DNA of 64,000 bases from Micromonospora parathelypteridis (GTDB lineage: Bacteria; Actinomycetota; Actinomycetes; Mycobacteriales; Micromonosporaceae): positions 930,001 to 994,000 of the forward strand of contig NZ_JACHDP010000001.1 of assembly GCF_014201145.1 (NCBI RefSeq). Direction: 5' to 3'. A program made the position numbers and the translations under genes. Shown here in pieces: positions 1 through 9,559 of the stretch (position 1 is its first letter; every line of letters starts with the position of its first letter). The notes under the pieces were generated by a model that worked only from the letters and a program-made list of their open reading frames with translations, did no database searches and had not been told where the DNA came from.

Positions 1-702
1 CGCGACGCGACGCGGCGGCTACTCGACGCCGTCGTGACATCGGCGCCGGTCCAGCCGATGATCGCGGACTTCGCGCAGCTGTCGCAGGTGCGAGCGCTCG
101 CCGACGCGGTGGTCGCCGAGTCCGCCGGGCTGCAGTTGCTCATCAACAACGCAGCGATGGTTGGCCCTGCGCGCAGGGCAGAGACGGTTGACGGCAACGA
201 ACTGTCGTGGCAGGTGAACTACCTCGCACCGTACCTGTTGACAAGGTCGCTGCTGCCGGCGCTGCGCGACAAGGGCGGCGCGCGCGTGGTCAACGTGTCG
301 TCTTGCCTGCACCGGATGGGCGACCTGCCGTGGAGTGATCTGAACCGCACCGGGCGGTACGCGCCGGTGACCGCGTACGCCCAGGCCAAGCTGGCGCTGA
401 CCATGTTCGGGGTGGCGCTGGCCGACAGGTCCTGGCCCGAGGTGACGGTCGCCAATGTTCACCCGGGGGTGGTGGCAACGCGGCTCCTCAGTGTCTATGG
501 CCGCAGCGGTGTCCCAGTGATCGACGGGATGCAGGCGGTACTGCGAGCGGCCACCGGCAGGGCGCCGGTCAACGGTGCCTACTACGAGGGTTGCCTGCCT
601 GCGATTCCGGCGCCGCTCGTGACCGACGCAACGGCGGTGCAGCGCCTCTGGCAGCTCAGCGAGCATGCCGTCGGGGCGAGCGCGAGCAGACGTGCAGCGT
701 GA
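1..702 (+). CDS. Short-chain dehydrogenase/reductase, 5' end outside window
   Basis: The frame is open from the first base, so the apparent GTG at 34 is internal and the gene begins upstream of the window. The visible part starts after the glycine-rich NAD(P)-binding loop. It shows the SDR NNA motif (LLINNAA), the strand motif ending in VNVSS, and the catalytic pair YAQAK (Tyr and Lys separated by three residues), followed by NVHPGVVATR, the usual cofactor-proximal segment. It should be a cytosolic NAD(P)-dependent oxidoreductase, and the substrate cannot be read from sequence. The length after the missing N-terminus fits the retinol-dehydrogenase/WW-oxidoreductase-like branch. The next gene, NAD kinase, is 236 bases away and probably separate. 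Confidence 0.85.
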   Translation, partial: RDATRRLLDAVVTSAPVQPMIADFAQLSQVRALADAVVAESAGLQLLINNAAMVGPARRAETVDGNELSWQVNYLAPYLLTRSLLPALRDKGGARVVNVSSCLHRMGDLPWSDLNRTGRYAPVTAYAQAKLALTMFGVALADRSWPEVTVANVHPGVVATRLLSVYGRSGVPVIDGMQAVLRAATGRAPVNGAYYEGCLPAIPAPLVTDATAVQRLWQLSEHAVGASASRRAA

Positions 703-950
703 GTCCAGTGACACGTAGCAGCCAGGTGTGCCACCTCCCACCGGCGCGCCGGTATTCGGAGGCGCGGCGAGGAGACCTTCCAGGTGAGCGAGCCGGCGGC
801 GGCACGCTGCAGTTGCGGTCACAGGACGCAGAGACCGGCTCGAGTGATAACGGGGCAGCCTCACCCCTGTGCCACGAACCCTGTACGTAGAGTGTTCCCG
901 CGAGCTCACCGCCAGATGGATTCGACAGCCGAGAGGACGTGGAGAGTCGG

Positions 951-2009
951 ATGCTCGTTGCCGTCGTCGTACACCCGACCAGACCGCAGGCCGCCGAGAC
1001 GGCGGAGATGGTGTCGCAGATCTGCGCCGAGCACGGTGCGACGTCGCAGGCCCTGAACGTCTGGCAGGACGAGCAGAGCCCCGCCGACGTACTGGCCGGC
1101 ATGGCGCAGCGTCCCCAACTCGTCGTCACCATCGGCGGTGACGGAACTCTCCTGCGCGGATTGGCCGTCGCCGTCGAGGCCGACGCACCGGTCCTCGGCG
1201 TGAAGGCCGGCCGGGTCGGTTTCCTCACCCCGTTCGACGCGACGGACCTGCCGAGGGTGCTGGGCGCCGCGCTCGCCGGCCGCGCACCCACCCAGGAACG
1301 CATGCTGCTCACCCTGCGGGCGTCCCGGCCGCTGCACGTCCCACCGGAGCTGCGCACCTTGCTGCGCTACGGCCGCGGTCCCGATCCCGTCCCGCCCCTT
1401 CCCCGGCCGGGTACGCCCGACGAGGTGGGTTGGGGTGTCCCGCTGGGTTTGAGCGCCCTCAACGACGTCGTGTTCGAGAAACTCGGCCGGGACCGTCAGA
1501 CCAGCGTGGCGGTTTACTTGTCTGGGCGGCTGTTCGCCACCTACTCCGCCGACGGCGTCATGGTCGCCTCGCCGACGGGCTCCACCGCGTACTCGTTCGC
1601 CGCGGGCGGGCCGGTCTTGTCGCCGCGGCTCAATGCGCTCGTGTTCACCCCGGTCGCCCCGCACATGGCGTTCAACCGCAGCATGGTCACCGCCCCGGAC
1701 GAACCCGTGGGCGTGCAGGTACTCCCGAAATCGGGCCAGGTCGCTGTCGTCGTCGATGGGCGCGTACACGGAATCCTCGACCCCGGCGACTGGGTCGCCG
1801 TCTACCCCGCCCGACGCCGGGCCAAGCTCATCGTCGCGGACGTCGACGACTTCTTCGGCCGACTCCGGGACCAATTCTCGCTGGCCGATGCTCCCGCCGC
1901 CCGCGCCGACGCCGGTAGCGAACCGCCCCTGCTGGTCTACCCGCCTGACCTACCGGTACCAGAGGAGCTACAACACCTGCACCTGCCGTCGAAATCCGGT
2001 CCCGCCTGA
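951..2009 (+). CDS. nadK: NAD(+) kinase
   Basis: It phosphorylates NAD+ to NADP+ in the cytoplasm. The protein has the signature GGDGT in VVTIGGDGTLLRG, then PVLGVKAGRVGFL, and the second family block SPTGSTAYSFAAGGP that shapes the substrate site. The ALNDVV block has Asp where many NAD kinases have Glu (NE). At about 350 residues it is longer than a typical 290-300 residue bacterial NAD kinase; the extra length lies in a Pro-rich insertion after the first domain and in a C-terminal tail. The frame is also open from a GTG at 939, but the ATG at 951 is preceded by GGAGAG at good spacing, while the Shine-Dalgarno-like GAGAGGA lies too close to 939. This may be a second, divergent NAD kinase of the organism. 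Confidence 0.85.
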   Translation: MLVAVVVHPTRPQAAETAEMVSQICAEHGATSQALNVWQDEQSPADVLAGMAQRPQLVVTIGGDGTLLRGLAVAVEADAPVLGVKAGRVGFLTPFDATDLPRVLGAALAGRAPTQERMLLTLRASRPLHVPPELRTLLRYGRGPDPVPPLPRPGTPDEVGWGVPLGLSALNDVVFEKLGRDRQTSVAVYLSGRLFATYSADGVMVASPTGSTAYSFAAGGPVLSPRLNALVFTPVAPHMAFNRSMVTAPDEPVGVQVLPKSGQVAVVVDGRVHGILDPGDWVAVYPARRRAKLIVADVDDFFGRLRDQFSLADAPAARADAGSEPPLLVYPPDLPVPEELQHLHLPSKSGPA

Positions 2010-2202
2010 GCTTCGCGGCTCAAGCCGGCCGACCGACTCACCGCAACCGCGCCATCGCCAAAGCCACGCCGCCAAACCCCAACGGCTGCGCCGGGGCCCG
2101 CACGAGTGAGGCACAGCCCGCAGGCAGGCGGACGGTGCGGATACCTTCGTGGCTCTTTCAACGCCCCACGCTCGATGCACAACCTCGGCCGCGCGCGAGA
2201 CA

Positions 2203-2236
2203 GGCCCCCGCGACGGAGGGTTCCGCTGCGGGGGCC
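2203..2236. terminator. Bidirectional terminator hairpin
   Basis: Perfect 9-bp arms (GGCCCCCGC at 2203-2211 and GCGGGGGCC at 2228-2236) flank a 16-base loop between the convergent NAD kinase gene and the CBM2 protein gene. No T-tract follows, as is common in high-GC actinomycetes. Confidence 0.55.
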
Positions 2237-2253
2237 CGGCAATGGCGTAGGCG

Positions 2254-3969
2254 TCAGTTCGGGGCGTGTACCCCATTGGCGGCATAGTCCCTGGTAGCAC
2301 CGCGGACGTACAGCTGGGTCGATGACTGGTTGCCGGAGAAGTACTGCTGGATGGAGCCGGCGAACGGCGTGCTGGAGGCGTTACGGCCGTAGACGTCGGT
2401 GTAGACCGTGGTCGGGCCGGTGTTGCGCACCATGAAGGTGCCCGGCCGGTACTCCCGCAGTGTGCCCTTGAACGGCGAGCGCGGATCGTCCCAGGCGAGG
2501 TTCTGCCCGGCCTGGCGGGCCTGGTTGCAGTAGTCACCACCCGCGAGGTTCGTGTAGCAAAGGTCCACGATCCGGCCCAGGTTGTTCGGCTTGGTCGGGT
2601 CGTAGTAGCGGGACGGGTTGACCACGTAGAACAGCGGCGCGAGACGGAAGGTCAGCCCGGAACCGGTCACCTGGACGTCGGAGAACCAGAAGTCGTCCAT
2701 GTCGGACACGGTAAACGGCACCGGTGTTGGCGAGAGTGGGTCGTTGTGGGTGCGGCCTTCGCGGATCGCCTGCACACATCCCGGCTCGGTGATCAGCCGG
2801 CCGAGCGAGCGGGTCTCCGACGGCGAGTCCGCGGGCACCGGGGGTGCGACGTTGATGAACTGACCGCCGAAGCCCGGGCATTCGCTGGGACTGAATCCCC
2901 CAGCCCGCCCGAGCGGGATCATCGCGTTGTACCGGGCCTCGACGACCTGGCCGTTGGTCTGGGAGCAGCGCTGGTTGAAGAGCAACTCGTGGACGTTGTT
3001 GGTGAAGGCGTCCGGGGAGTGGGTGCCCTGGTGGAACTTGAGCAGTACGTCGCAGGTCGCGATCGTGGTGCCCTGTGGCGGGAAGAAGCTGGTGCCGTTG
3101 TCGCCCTGGATCACATTGACGTTGTTGACCGTGAGGACCTTGTGCCCGACATGGTCCTCGTGCCGGTGGCTGTGCTCGGGCATGCTGTCCAGCATCACCT
3201 CGCTGGTGTAGCCGAACGCCGGCCAACCGGCGGTGGAGTACAGGTCCGAGGGCCGGGGGTCGTCACCGTGATCGTGGCCGAAGTTGCAGCCGCTGGGGTC
3301 GCGGTTCGGGTGCCAGGTCGGGTATACCTTGCCGTCCGGCCCGTACATCCAGTAGCGGGCGTGGATCTCGACCGAGCATTCGCCGGCCCGCGGCTGGTAC
3401 CCCCTCTCGTTGGCGGTGGCGATCAGGGTGTACGCCCGGCTGGTGACAGCTCCGGCCGGCGGGAGCGCCGTGCCCCAGGTCGGGCTGCCCGGCGGTGCCG
3501 AGGTCGGCGGCGGGGTAGGCCCGGTGGTGGGGCTGGGGCCGGGCGAGCCGGTGCAGGTGGTGCCGTTCACGGCGAAGCTGGTCGGCACGGGGTTGCTGCC
3601 GTTCCAGGACCCGTTGAAGCCGAACGAGACGCTGGCTCCGGTGGCAATGCTGCCGTTGTAGCTGGCGTTGCGGGCGGTGACCGCTGCGCCGTTCTGCGAC
3701 ACGGTGGCGTTCCAGGCCTGGGTGACCCGCTGGTCGGCGGCGTAGCTCCAGGTGAGCGTCCAGGAGCTGATCGGGTCGCCGACGTTGGTGACCGTGACCG
3801 TGGCGGTGAAGCCGCCCTGCCACTGCGAACCGACTGTGTACAAGACACCGCAGCCGGCGGCGGCTGCCGCCGCGTTCGCGGAGACGGCGATGGCCGTGCC
3901 ACTGGCGGCGACCACGGCTGTCACGGTCACGGCCGACCATAGCCTCGATCGGGGACGTTGTAGACGCAT
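2254..3969 (-). CDS. Secreted CBM2 protein with uncharacterised C-terminal domain
   Basis: A signal peptide (Arg-rich start, hydrophobic stretch, small-residue cleavage region near residue 35) leads into a classical CBM2 at about residues 38-137. That module has Cys at both ends and the conserved Trp residues in GSQWQGGF, SSWTLTW and TQAWN, which pack on crystalline cellulose. A Pro/Thr/Ser linker (about 140-165) joins it to a domain of about 400 residues rich in His, Asp and Cys, with clusters such as GHDHGDD and MPEHSHRHEDH that could bind metal. I do not recognise a catalytic family for it. Unlike the other enzymes of the cluster, its binding module is N-terminal and of the long CBM2 type. 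It is transcribed in the same direction as the esterase gene upstream but is separated from it by a terminator, so it probably has its own promoter. Confidence 0.8.
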   Translation of the reverse strand: MRLQRPRSRLWSAVTVTAVVAASGTAIAVSANAAAAAAGCGVLYTVGSQWQGGFTATVTVTNVGDPISSWTLTWSYAADQRVTQAWNATVSQNGAAVTARNASYNGSIATGASVSFGFNGSWNGSNPVPTSFAVNGTTCTGSPGPSPTTGPTPPPTSAPPGSPTWGTALPPAGAVTSRAYTLIATANERGYQPRAGECSVEIHARYWMYGPDGKVYPTWHPNRDPSGCNFGHDHGDDPRPSDLYSTAGWPAFGYTSEVMLDSMPEHSHRHEDHVGHKVLTVNNVNVIQGDNGTSFFPPQGTTIATCDVLLKFHQGTHSPDAFTNNVHELLFNQRCSQTNGQVVEARYNAMIPLGRAGGFSPSECPGFGGQFINVAPPVPADSPSETRSLGRLITEPGCVQAIREGRTHNDPLSPTPVPFTVSDMDDFWFSDVQVTGSGLTFRLAPLFYVVNPSRYYDPTKPNNLGRIVDLCYTNLAGGDYCNQARQAGQNLAWDDPRSPFKGTLREYRPGTFMVRNTGPTTVYTDVYGRNASSTPFAGSIQQYFSGNQSSTQLYVRGATRDYAANGVHAPN

Positions 3970-4165
3970 TGCTGGACCTCCAGGCGGTGGGTGGGGTGAA
4001 TCGACGGAAACGTGGCGCCCCGGCGGGCGGCCGTGCCGGACGGCAGTACCGGGGCTGCCTGCTCGGGTCGAGCGCGAGCCGCACCGGTCACCCGTGCCGC
4101 CGGGAGGAACACCTGGAGGGGTGGCGTCGAATTGTGTTGATCGATCTAAATATTCGTTGCAGCCG

Positions 4166-4206
4166 GACCGCTGGCCGTGCCTGGTTGCCGCGCACGGCCA
4201 GCGGTC
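4166..4206 (-). terminator. Terminator of the CE1-like esterase gene
   Basis: Perfect 15-bp arms (4166-4180 and 4192-4206) with an 11-base loop begin 13 bases after the stop codon of the esterase gene. The core sequence GCTGGCCGTGC recurs after the xylanase and glucuronoyl esterase genes. Confidence 0.7.
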
Positions 4207-4218
4207 GTTCTGTGCGGT

Positions 4219-4495
4219 CTAGCCGGCGGTGCAGGAGGTGATCTGGGGTCGGGCGCTGGAGTTGCCGTTTGTCATGGTGGTGAAGCCGAAGGTGTTGCCG
4301 CTGCCGTTGGATCGCATGGTGAGCACGGTGCCGTTGCTGTTCAGGCTGGCGCTGCCGCTCCAGGTGGTGGTGATTCGTTGGGGTGCGTTGACGCTGACGA
4401 CCACGGTCCAGGTGCTGGCGCCGTTGACCGTTACCGCGGTGTTGTACCGGTCGCCCCAGACCGTGCCTGGCGAGGTCTGCGCGGTGCAGCTACCG
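4219..4495 (-). repeat. CBM2-type tail cassette, copy 1
   Basis: Codes for the C-terminal module of the esterase. Only a few bases differ from copies 2-4, including Ser instead of Gly in the NGNSSARPQ segment. Confidence 0.8.
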
Positions 4496-5481
4496 CCCGG
4501 CGGCGGAGTCGTGGGCGGCGGAGTCGTCGGAGGCGGGGTCGTGGGCGATGTGGTCGGCGGTGTGCTGGTGTTCAGGCCGAAGAAGCGGATCGCCTCGGCG
4601 GCGTTCACCGGGAGGTTGTGCGACACACCCTGCATGCTGATCGCCTCGACCGAGGCCTGTCCGCCACTGCCGCCGTACCGCGTGCGGGTGTAGCCGGACT
4701 GCGGCGTGTCGGTGAAGGTCGGCGTCTGGCTCAGCCCGTGCAGGTTGGTCCACTGCTTGATTTCTTCACCGAAGTTCGGATAGCGCAGCGTCTCGTCGTT
4801 CGTGCCGTGCCACAACTGCATACGTGGCCGCGCGCCGGTGTAGCCCGGGTAGGCATTGCGAACCAGGTCGCCCCACTGCTGGGCGGTACGGGTGATCTGG
4901 CCATTGGCGCACTGGCTGTTCCACGTCGAGCCGCCAGTCGTCGCGAAGCAGCCGAACGGCACACCCGCGAACGCGGCGCCGGCCTTGAACACGTCCGGGT
5001 AGAGCCCGAGCAGGACATTGGTCATCATCGCGCCGGACGAGGTGCCGGCGGCGAAGATGCGGTTGGGGTCGGCGTTGTAGCGCTGCTGCACGTAGCTAAC
5101 CATCGACCTGATCGAGACCGGGTCGCTGCCGCCGTCGCGTCGCAGGGCTTGTGGGGAGTACACGTCGAAGCACTGGCCGCTGCGGGTCGCCGACGGGTAG
5201 ATGACGATGAAGCCGTACTGGTCCGCCTGCTGGGCGAACTGGGTGCCGGAATAGTAGGCAGGCCCGCTGCCGGTGCAGTAGTGCACGGCCACGAGGATGC
5301 CCGGACTGGCTTGGACCCGGTCCGGCACGTACAGGTGCATGCGCAGGTTGCTCGGGTTGGTGCCGAAACCGGTGACCTCGGTGAGCGTGGCCGCGGATGC
5401 CGGTGGCGCGATGGTGAGCGTGGCGGCCACGAGCGCGGTCGCGAGGCCCGCCGCGCCGATCAGGAAACGTCTGAGTCTCAT
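4219..5481 (-). CDS. Secreted CE1-like (PHB-depolymerase-type) esterase with CBM2-type tail
   Basis: An extracellular alpha/beta-hydrolase, probably an acetylxylan or feruloyl esterase acting on decorated xylan. The signal peptide ends near PPASA. The nucleophile elbow GTSSG puts the catalytic Ser at about residue 148, in the PHB-depolymerase-type context RIFAAGTSSGAMM, and a late His in the VSHNLP segment is the likely triad His. A Pro/Thr linker follows, then an 88-residue Cys-bounded CBM2-type module (bases 4222 to about 4495). The ORF is open back to 5556, but the ATG at 5481 has AAAGGA about eight bases upstream and starts directly with the signal peptide, so I use it. Polyhydroxyalkanoate depolymerase is an alternative, but the xylanase and glucuronoyl esterase neighbours favour a hemicellulose role. 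Confidence 0.85.
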   Translation of the reverse strand: MRLRRFLIGAAGLATALVAATLTIAPPASAATLTEVTGFGTNPSNLRMHLYVPDRVQASPGILVAVHYCTGSGPAYYSGTQFAQQADQYGFIVIYPSATRSGQCFDVYSPQALRRDGGSDPVSIRSMVSYVQQRYNADPNRIFAAGTSSGAMMTNVLLGLYPDVFKAGAAFAGVPFGCFATTGGSTWNSQCANGQITRTAQQWGDLVRNAYPGYTGARPRMQLWHGTNDETLRYPNFGEEIKQWTNLHGLSQTPTFTDTPQSGYTRTRYGGSGGQASVEAISMQGVSHNLPVNAAEAIRFFGLNTSTPPTTSPTTPPPTTPPPTTPPPGGSCTAQTSPGTVWGDRYNTAVTVNGASTWTVVVSVNAPQRITTTWSGSASLNSNGTVLTMRSNGSGNTFGFTTMTNGNSSARPQITSCTAG

Positions 5482-5528
5482 ACGGTTGGTCCTTTCGAAC
5501 CCTCGGATGGCTGGTGGCGGCGCTGGCC

Positions 5529-5565
5529 CCGCTGGCCGTGCGTGGTTGCCGCGCACGGCCAGCGG
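5529..5565 (-). terminator. Terminator of the GH10 xylanase gene
   Basis: Perfect 14-bp arms (5529-5542, 5552-5565) with a 9-base loop lie 9 bases after the xylanase stop codon. The stem sequence is nearly that of the hairpin at 4166-4206. Confidence 0.7.
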
Positions 5566-5574
5566 TCGTGCGGT

Positions 5575-7026
<1,452 letters not shown>

Positions 7027-7120
7027 TTAGGACCGCGGAGCATCGTTGGCCTTTGCTCCGCATTCGGATCTCCGAACCGGCGTGCGCTGGGATCGTCGGA
7101 TCTCCCCTGCTGCCGGCCAC

Positions 7121-7166
7121 CGCCGGCCGTGCGCGGTTGTCTGGAAGGGGCCGCGCACGGCCAGCG
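7121..7166 (-). terminator. Terminator of the glucuronoyl esterase gene
   Basis: Sixteen-base arms (7121-7136, 7151-7166) pair at 15 of 16 positions with a 14-base loop, shortly after the stop codon. The right arm is identical to those after the xylanase and esterase genes; the left arm and loop differ. Confidence 0.65.
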
Positions 7167-7176
7167 GTCGTGCGGT

Positions 7177-7460
7177 CTAGCCGGCGGTGCAGGAAGTGAT
7201 CTGGGGTCGGGCTCCGGAGTTGCCGTTTGTCATGGTGGTGAAGCCGAACGTGTTGCCGCTGCCGTTGGATCGCATGGTCAGCACGGTGCCGTTGCTGTTC
7301 AGGCTGGCGCTGCCGCTCCAGGTGGTGGTGATCCGTTGGGGTGCGTTGACGCTGACCACCACGGTCCAGGTGCTGGCGCCGTTGACCGTTACCGCGGTGT
7401 TGTACCGGTCGCCCCAGACCGTGCCTGGTGAGGTCGACGCGGTGCAGCTACCGCCTGGCG
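7177..7460 (-). repeat. CBM2-type tail cassette, copy 3
   Basis: Codes for the C-terminal module of the glucuronoyl esterase. It matches copies 1, 2 and 4 except for scattered bases, such as the one giving SCTAST instead of SCTAQT. Confidence 0.8.
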
Positions 7461-8787
7461 GCGGAGTCGTCGGAGGCGGGGTGGTGGGCGGCGGGGTGGT
7501 GGGCGTGGGCGAAGTGGTCGGCGGCGGGGTGGTCGGTCCGTCGGTGAGGACCGGGGTCTGCCAGTCGCGCCACTCGGCCAGGTTGCCCTGCTTGCGGCTG
7601 GAGATCCGGATCGTGCCCGCAGCGTTGCCGGTCTTCAGTAGGTGCTTCTGGATGTTCTGCTGCAGCGGGGTTCGCCATTCGGAGCGGCTGGCGCAGTGGG
7701 TGCCGTCGGAGACGTCGGACCAGTAGGTGATGTTGTCCCCCGCTCCGAGGGCCTTGTAGATTTCGGCGCCGGCGAGGGCGGCGTTGCTGCCGGAGCGGGC
7801 CGCGAGCCAGTCGATGTGCGGGTTCTCCATGATGAACAAGCCCCGGGGTGCGACGAGGCCGATCACCTGATGGGTGTCGATCGGCAGTCCGCTCGGGTTG
7901 CCGGTGTAGGAGCTGAACGCGTCGCCGAGCCAGGGCTGCTCGCCGTAGGCGCTGGACAGCGGTTGCGAGCCGGATTCGCCGGGGATGCCGCGGAAGATCG
8001 GGGCACCGCCGGAGCCGGACTCGATCGGCATGGTCAGCGCGATCCGTTGGTCGAACGCGCCGATCACGAACGCGCCTTTGCCATAGCGCGAGCAGCCGGT
8101 CACCCCGGTCGCGTCGGGGCGCAGGACGGTGCCGCCGGCCTGTTCGATGACGTCGATGATCCGGGACACTCCCCAGGCCCAGGCCATCAGAATTCCGGTA
8201 CTGCTGTTGGCGCCGTAGAGGGTGTAGAAGGCGCCCTGCTTGTTGTTGCGGGGGGTGCCCTCCCGTCCGACGGCGAGGGGGTCGTAGTTGATGACCGCGG
8301 CGCCGGCGTTGCGGATGGTGGCGGTGTCAGCGCCGAATCCACCCAGGACGACGACGGCTGGGAACGGGCCGGTGCCCGACGGCAGTTGGACGCTGGCGGA
8401 GAAGCTGGCGCTACGGCCCTGGTCGGAGACGTTCACCTGGATGCTCGTGCTTGAGACGGTGCCGCTCACGGTGGCCGGCTTCGGGGGCTTCTGCCCGTAC
8501 ACGGTCCGCTCGGCCAGTTCGCGGGTCTCGGCCCGCCGGCACCGCCACTCCGTCTTGCTGGTGATACGCGTGCCGTCCAGCTTTCGGAACGGGTCGGGCA
8601 GCCGGGAACTGGCCGGTACGGACGTGTTCGGCACCGGACAGTCGATGCCCTCGTCTTCGACGGTGGCGGCGGCGTGCGCGGGTGTGGTGGGGCCTATGAC
8701 GGCTGCCGTGCCGGCGACGGCGAGCACCGCCACCGCGAGCGCGATGACCGCCGACCGTATCTTCGAGCGGCTTGGGCTGATGGTCAT
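7177..8787 (-). CDS. CE15 4-O-methyl-glucuronoyl methylesterase with CBM2-type tail
   Basis: Cleaves the ester between glucuronic acid side chains of xylan and lignin alcohols, freeing xylan from lignin outside the cell. The signal peptide ends near PAHAA. The CE15 hallmark GCSRYGKGA carries the nucleophile Ser233, the IESGSGG block holds the conserved Glu256, and DGTHC supplies the catalytic His364; PHIDWLAAR is also family-typical. The Pro/Thr linker starts at about residue 415 and is followed by the CBM2-type module. The ATG at 8787 is preceded by GGGAGAAG. It is divergent from the SGNH esterase gene, with which it shares a long regulatory gap. Confidence 0.93.
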   Translation of the reverse strand: MTISPSRSKIRSAVIALAVAVLAVAGTAAVIGPTTPAHAAATVEDEGIDCPVPNTSVPASSRLPDPFRKLDGTRITSKTEWRCRRAETRELAERTVYGQKPPKPATVSGTVSSTSIQVNVSDQGRSASFSASVQLPSGTGPFPAVVVLGGFGADTATIRNAGAAVINYDPLAVGREGTPRNNKQGAFYTLYGANSSTGILMAWAWGVSRIIDVIEQAGGTVLRPDATGVTGCSRYGKGAFVIGAFDQRIALTMPIESGSGGAPIFRGIPGESGSQPLSSAYGEQPWLGDAFSSYTGNPSGLPIDTHQVIGLVAPRGLFIMENPHIDWLAARSGSNAALAGAEIYKALGAGDNITYWSDVSDGTHCASRSEWRTPLQQNIQKHLLKTGNAAGTIRISSRKQGNLAEWRDWQTPVLTDGPTTPPPTTSPTPTTPPPTTPPPTTPPPGGSCTASTSPGTVWGDRYNTAVTVNGASTWTVVVSVNAPQRITTTWSGSASLNSNGTVLTMRSNGSGNTFGFTTMTNGNSGARPQITSCTAG

Positions 8788-9559
8788 GGTGAGTTCTTCT
8801 CCCGGGTTGGCGGTGGATGTCGGATTGGCCTCGATGCGGTTGGGGGGTTACCGCGACCGGTCGCCGCGGACGGCACGTGCGCGGCTGCGCCGTGTGCGGG
8901 TCAGGGTGTGAGCGGTACGCGAGCTGGCGGTGCCGACGGGACCGCGGCGCGCGCAGCTGTCTCGGTCCGTGCCAGGGCTGACCTCGACCGGTGTGGCGCC
9001 CATCGCGGCCTCCTTTACAAGCGACGGTGCGGGTGCGGGTGCGGGTGCGACCCGAGGCCGGTTGAGCTGGGGCATTGACCTCGATCTGGCACCCGTAGGG
9101 CGACAGGTTACGGAGAAGTTTCGTCGGATTCAAGCCCGTGAATTTCCCTGTCGACCTGGCCTTCTGCCGCGAAACTCCAGGCCAGACCCCGGATGTGCGC
9201 CGCCAAATTCTTCGCAACTTTCGACCAGATGCCGCAAGTTGCGGCGATCCCGAGGCCACCGAAGGCCGGTTTCAGGTCTATGAGTATCGACCGGCGCGAT
9301 TGCGGCCCGCCCCGACTTCACCACTGGTGACGACATTAGATCTCGGTTGACCTGCAAAGATGCTGCGGTCATCCCGACAACCATCGATACCTGAGGCGGG
9401 CAAGCGTCGGCGAGGAGCAGAAATTTCGGGTCTAGGAAATTTCGACAAAGTTTCGTAACCTCTGCCACAGACAGCTGGGAACCCCCATGAGGTCCGCGAC
9501 CGGCACCCCTCGAGGGCAGCATGAGCCGGCCCGCCGCCTCGTCCGACCCGGAGGTACAG
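8788..9559. promoter_or_regulatory. Shared divergent regulatory region, CE15 / SGNH esterase
   Basis: This 770-base gap holds no convincing gene; open frames here look like shadows. It contains a fourfold GGTGCG tandem repeat (9026-9049), an AGTTTCG element at 9117-9123 and the TTTCG cluster described separately. The elements probably control both esterase genes, and perhaps the xylanase genes, in response to xylan-derived sugars. Confidence 0.5.
9420..9455 (+). promoter_or_regulatory. Triple AAANTTTCG operator cluster
   Basis: GAAATTTCG occurs at 9420-9428 and 9436-9444, and AAAGTTTCG at 9447-9455, about 100 bases before the SGNH esterase start. CGAAA/TTTCG half-sites are known in front of Streptomyces xylanase genes, so a carbohydrate-responsive repressor site is likely. 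The exact regulator is unknown. Confidence 0.5.

Noticed and set aside
2746..3942. 398-residue plus-strand frame opposite the CBM2 protein
   Set aside because: Ala/Val/Gly/Arg-rich antisense translation of a secreted protein with clear signal peptide and domains on the minus strand.
9026..9049. Tandem GGTGCG repeat as a possible CRISPR or regulatory array
   Set aside because: Only four hexamer units with no spacers; a simple-sequence repeat in a GC-rich gap.
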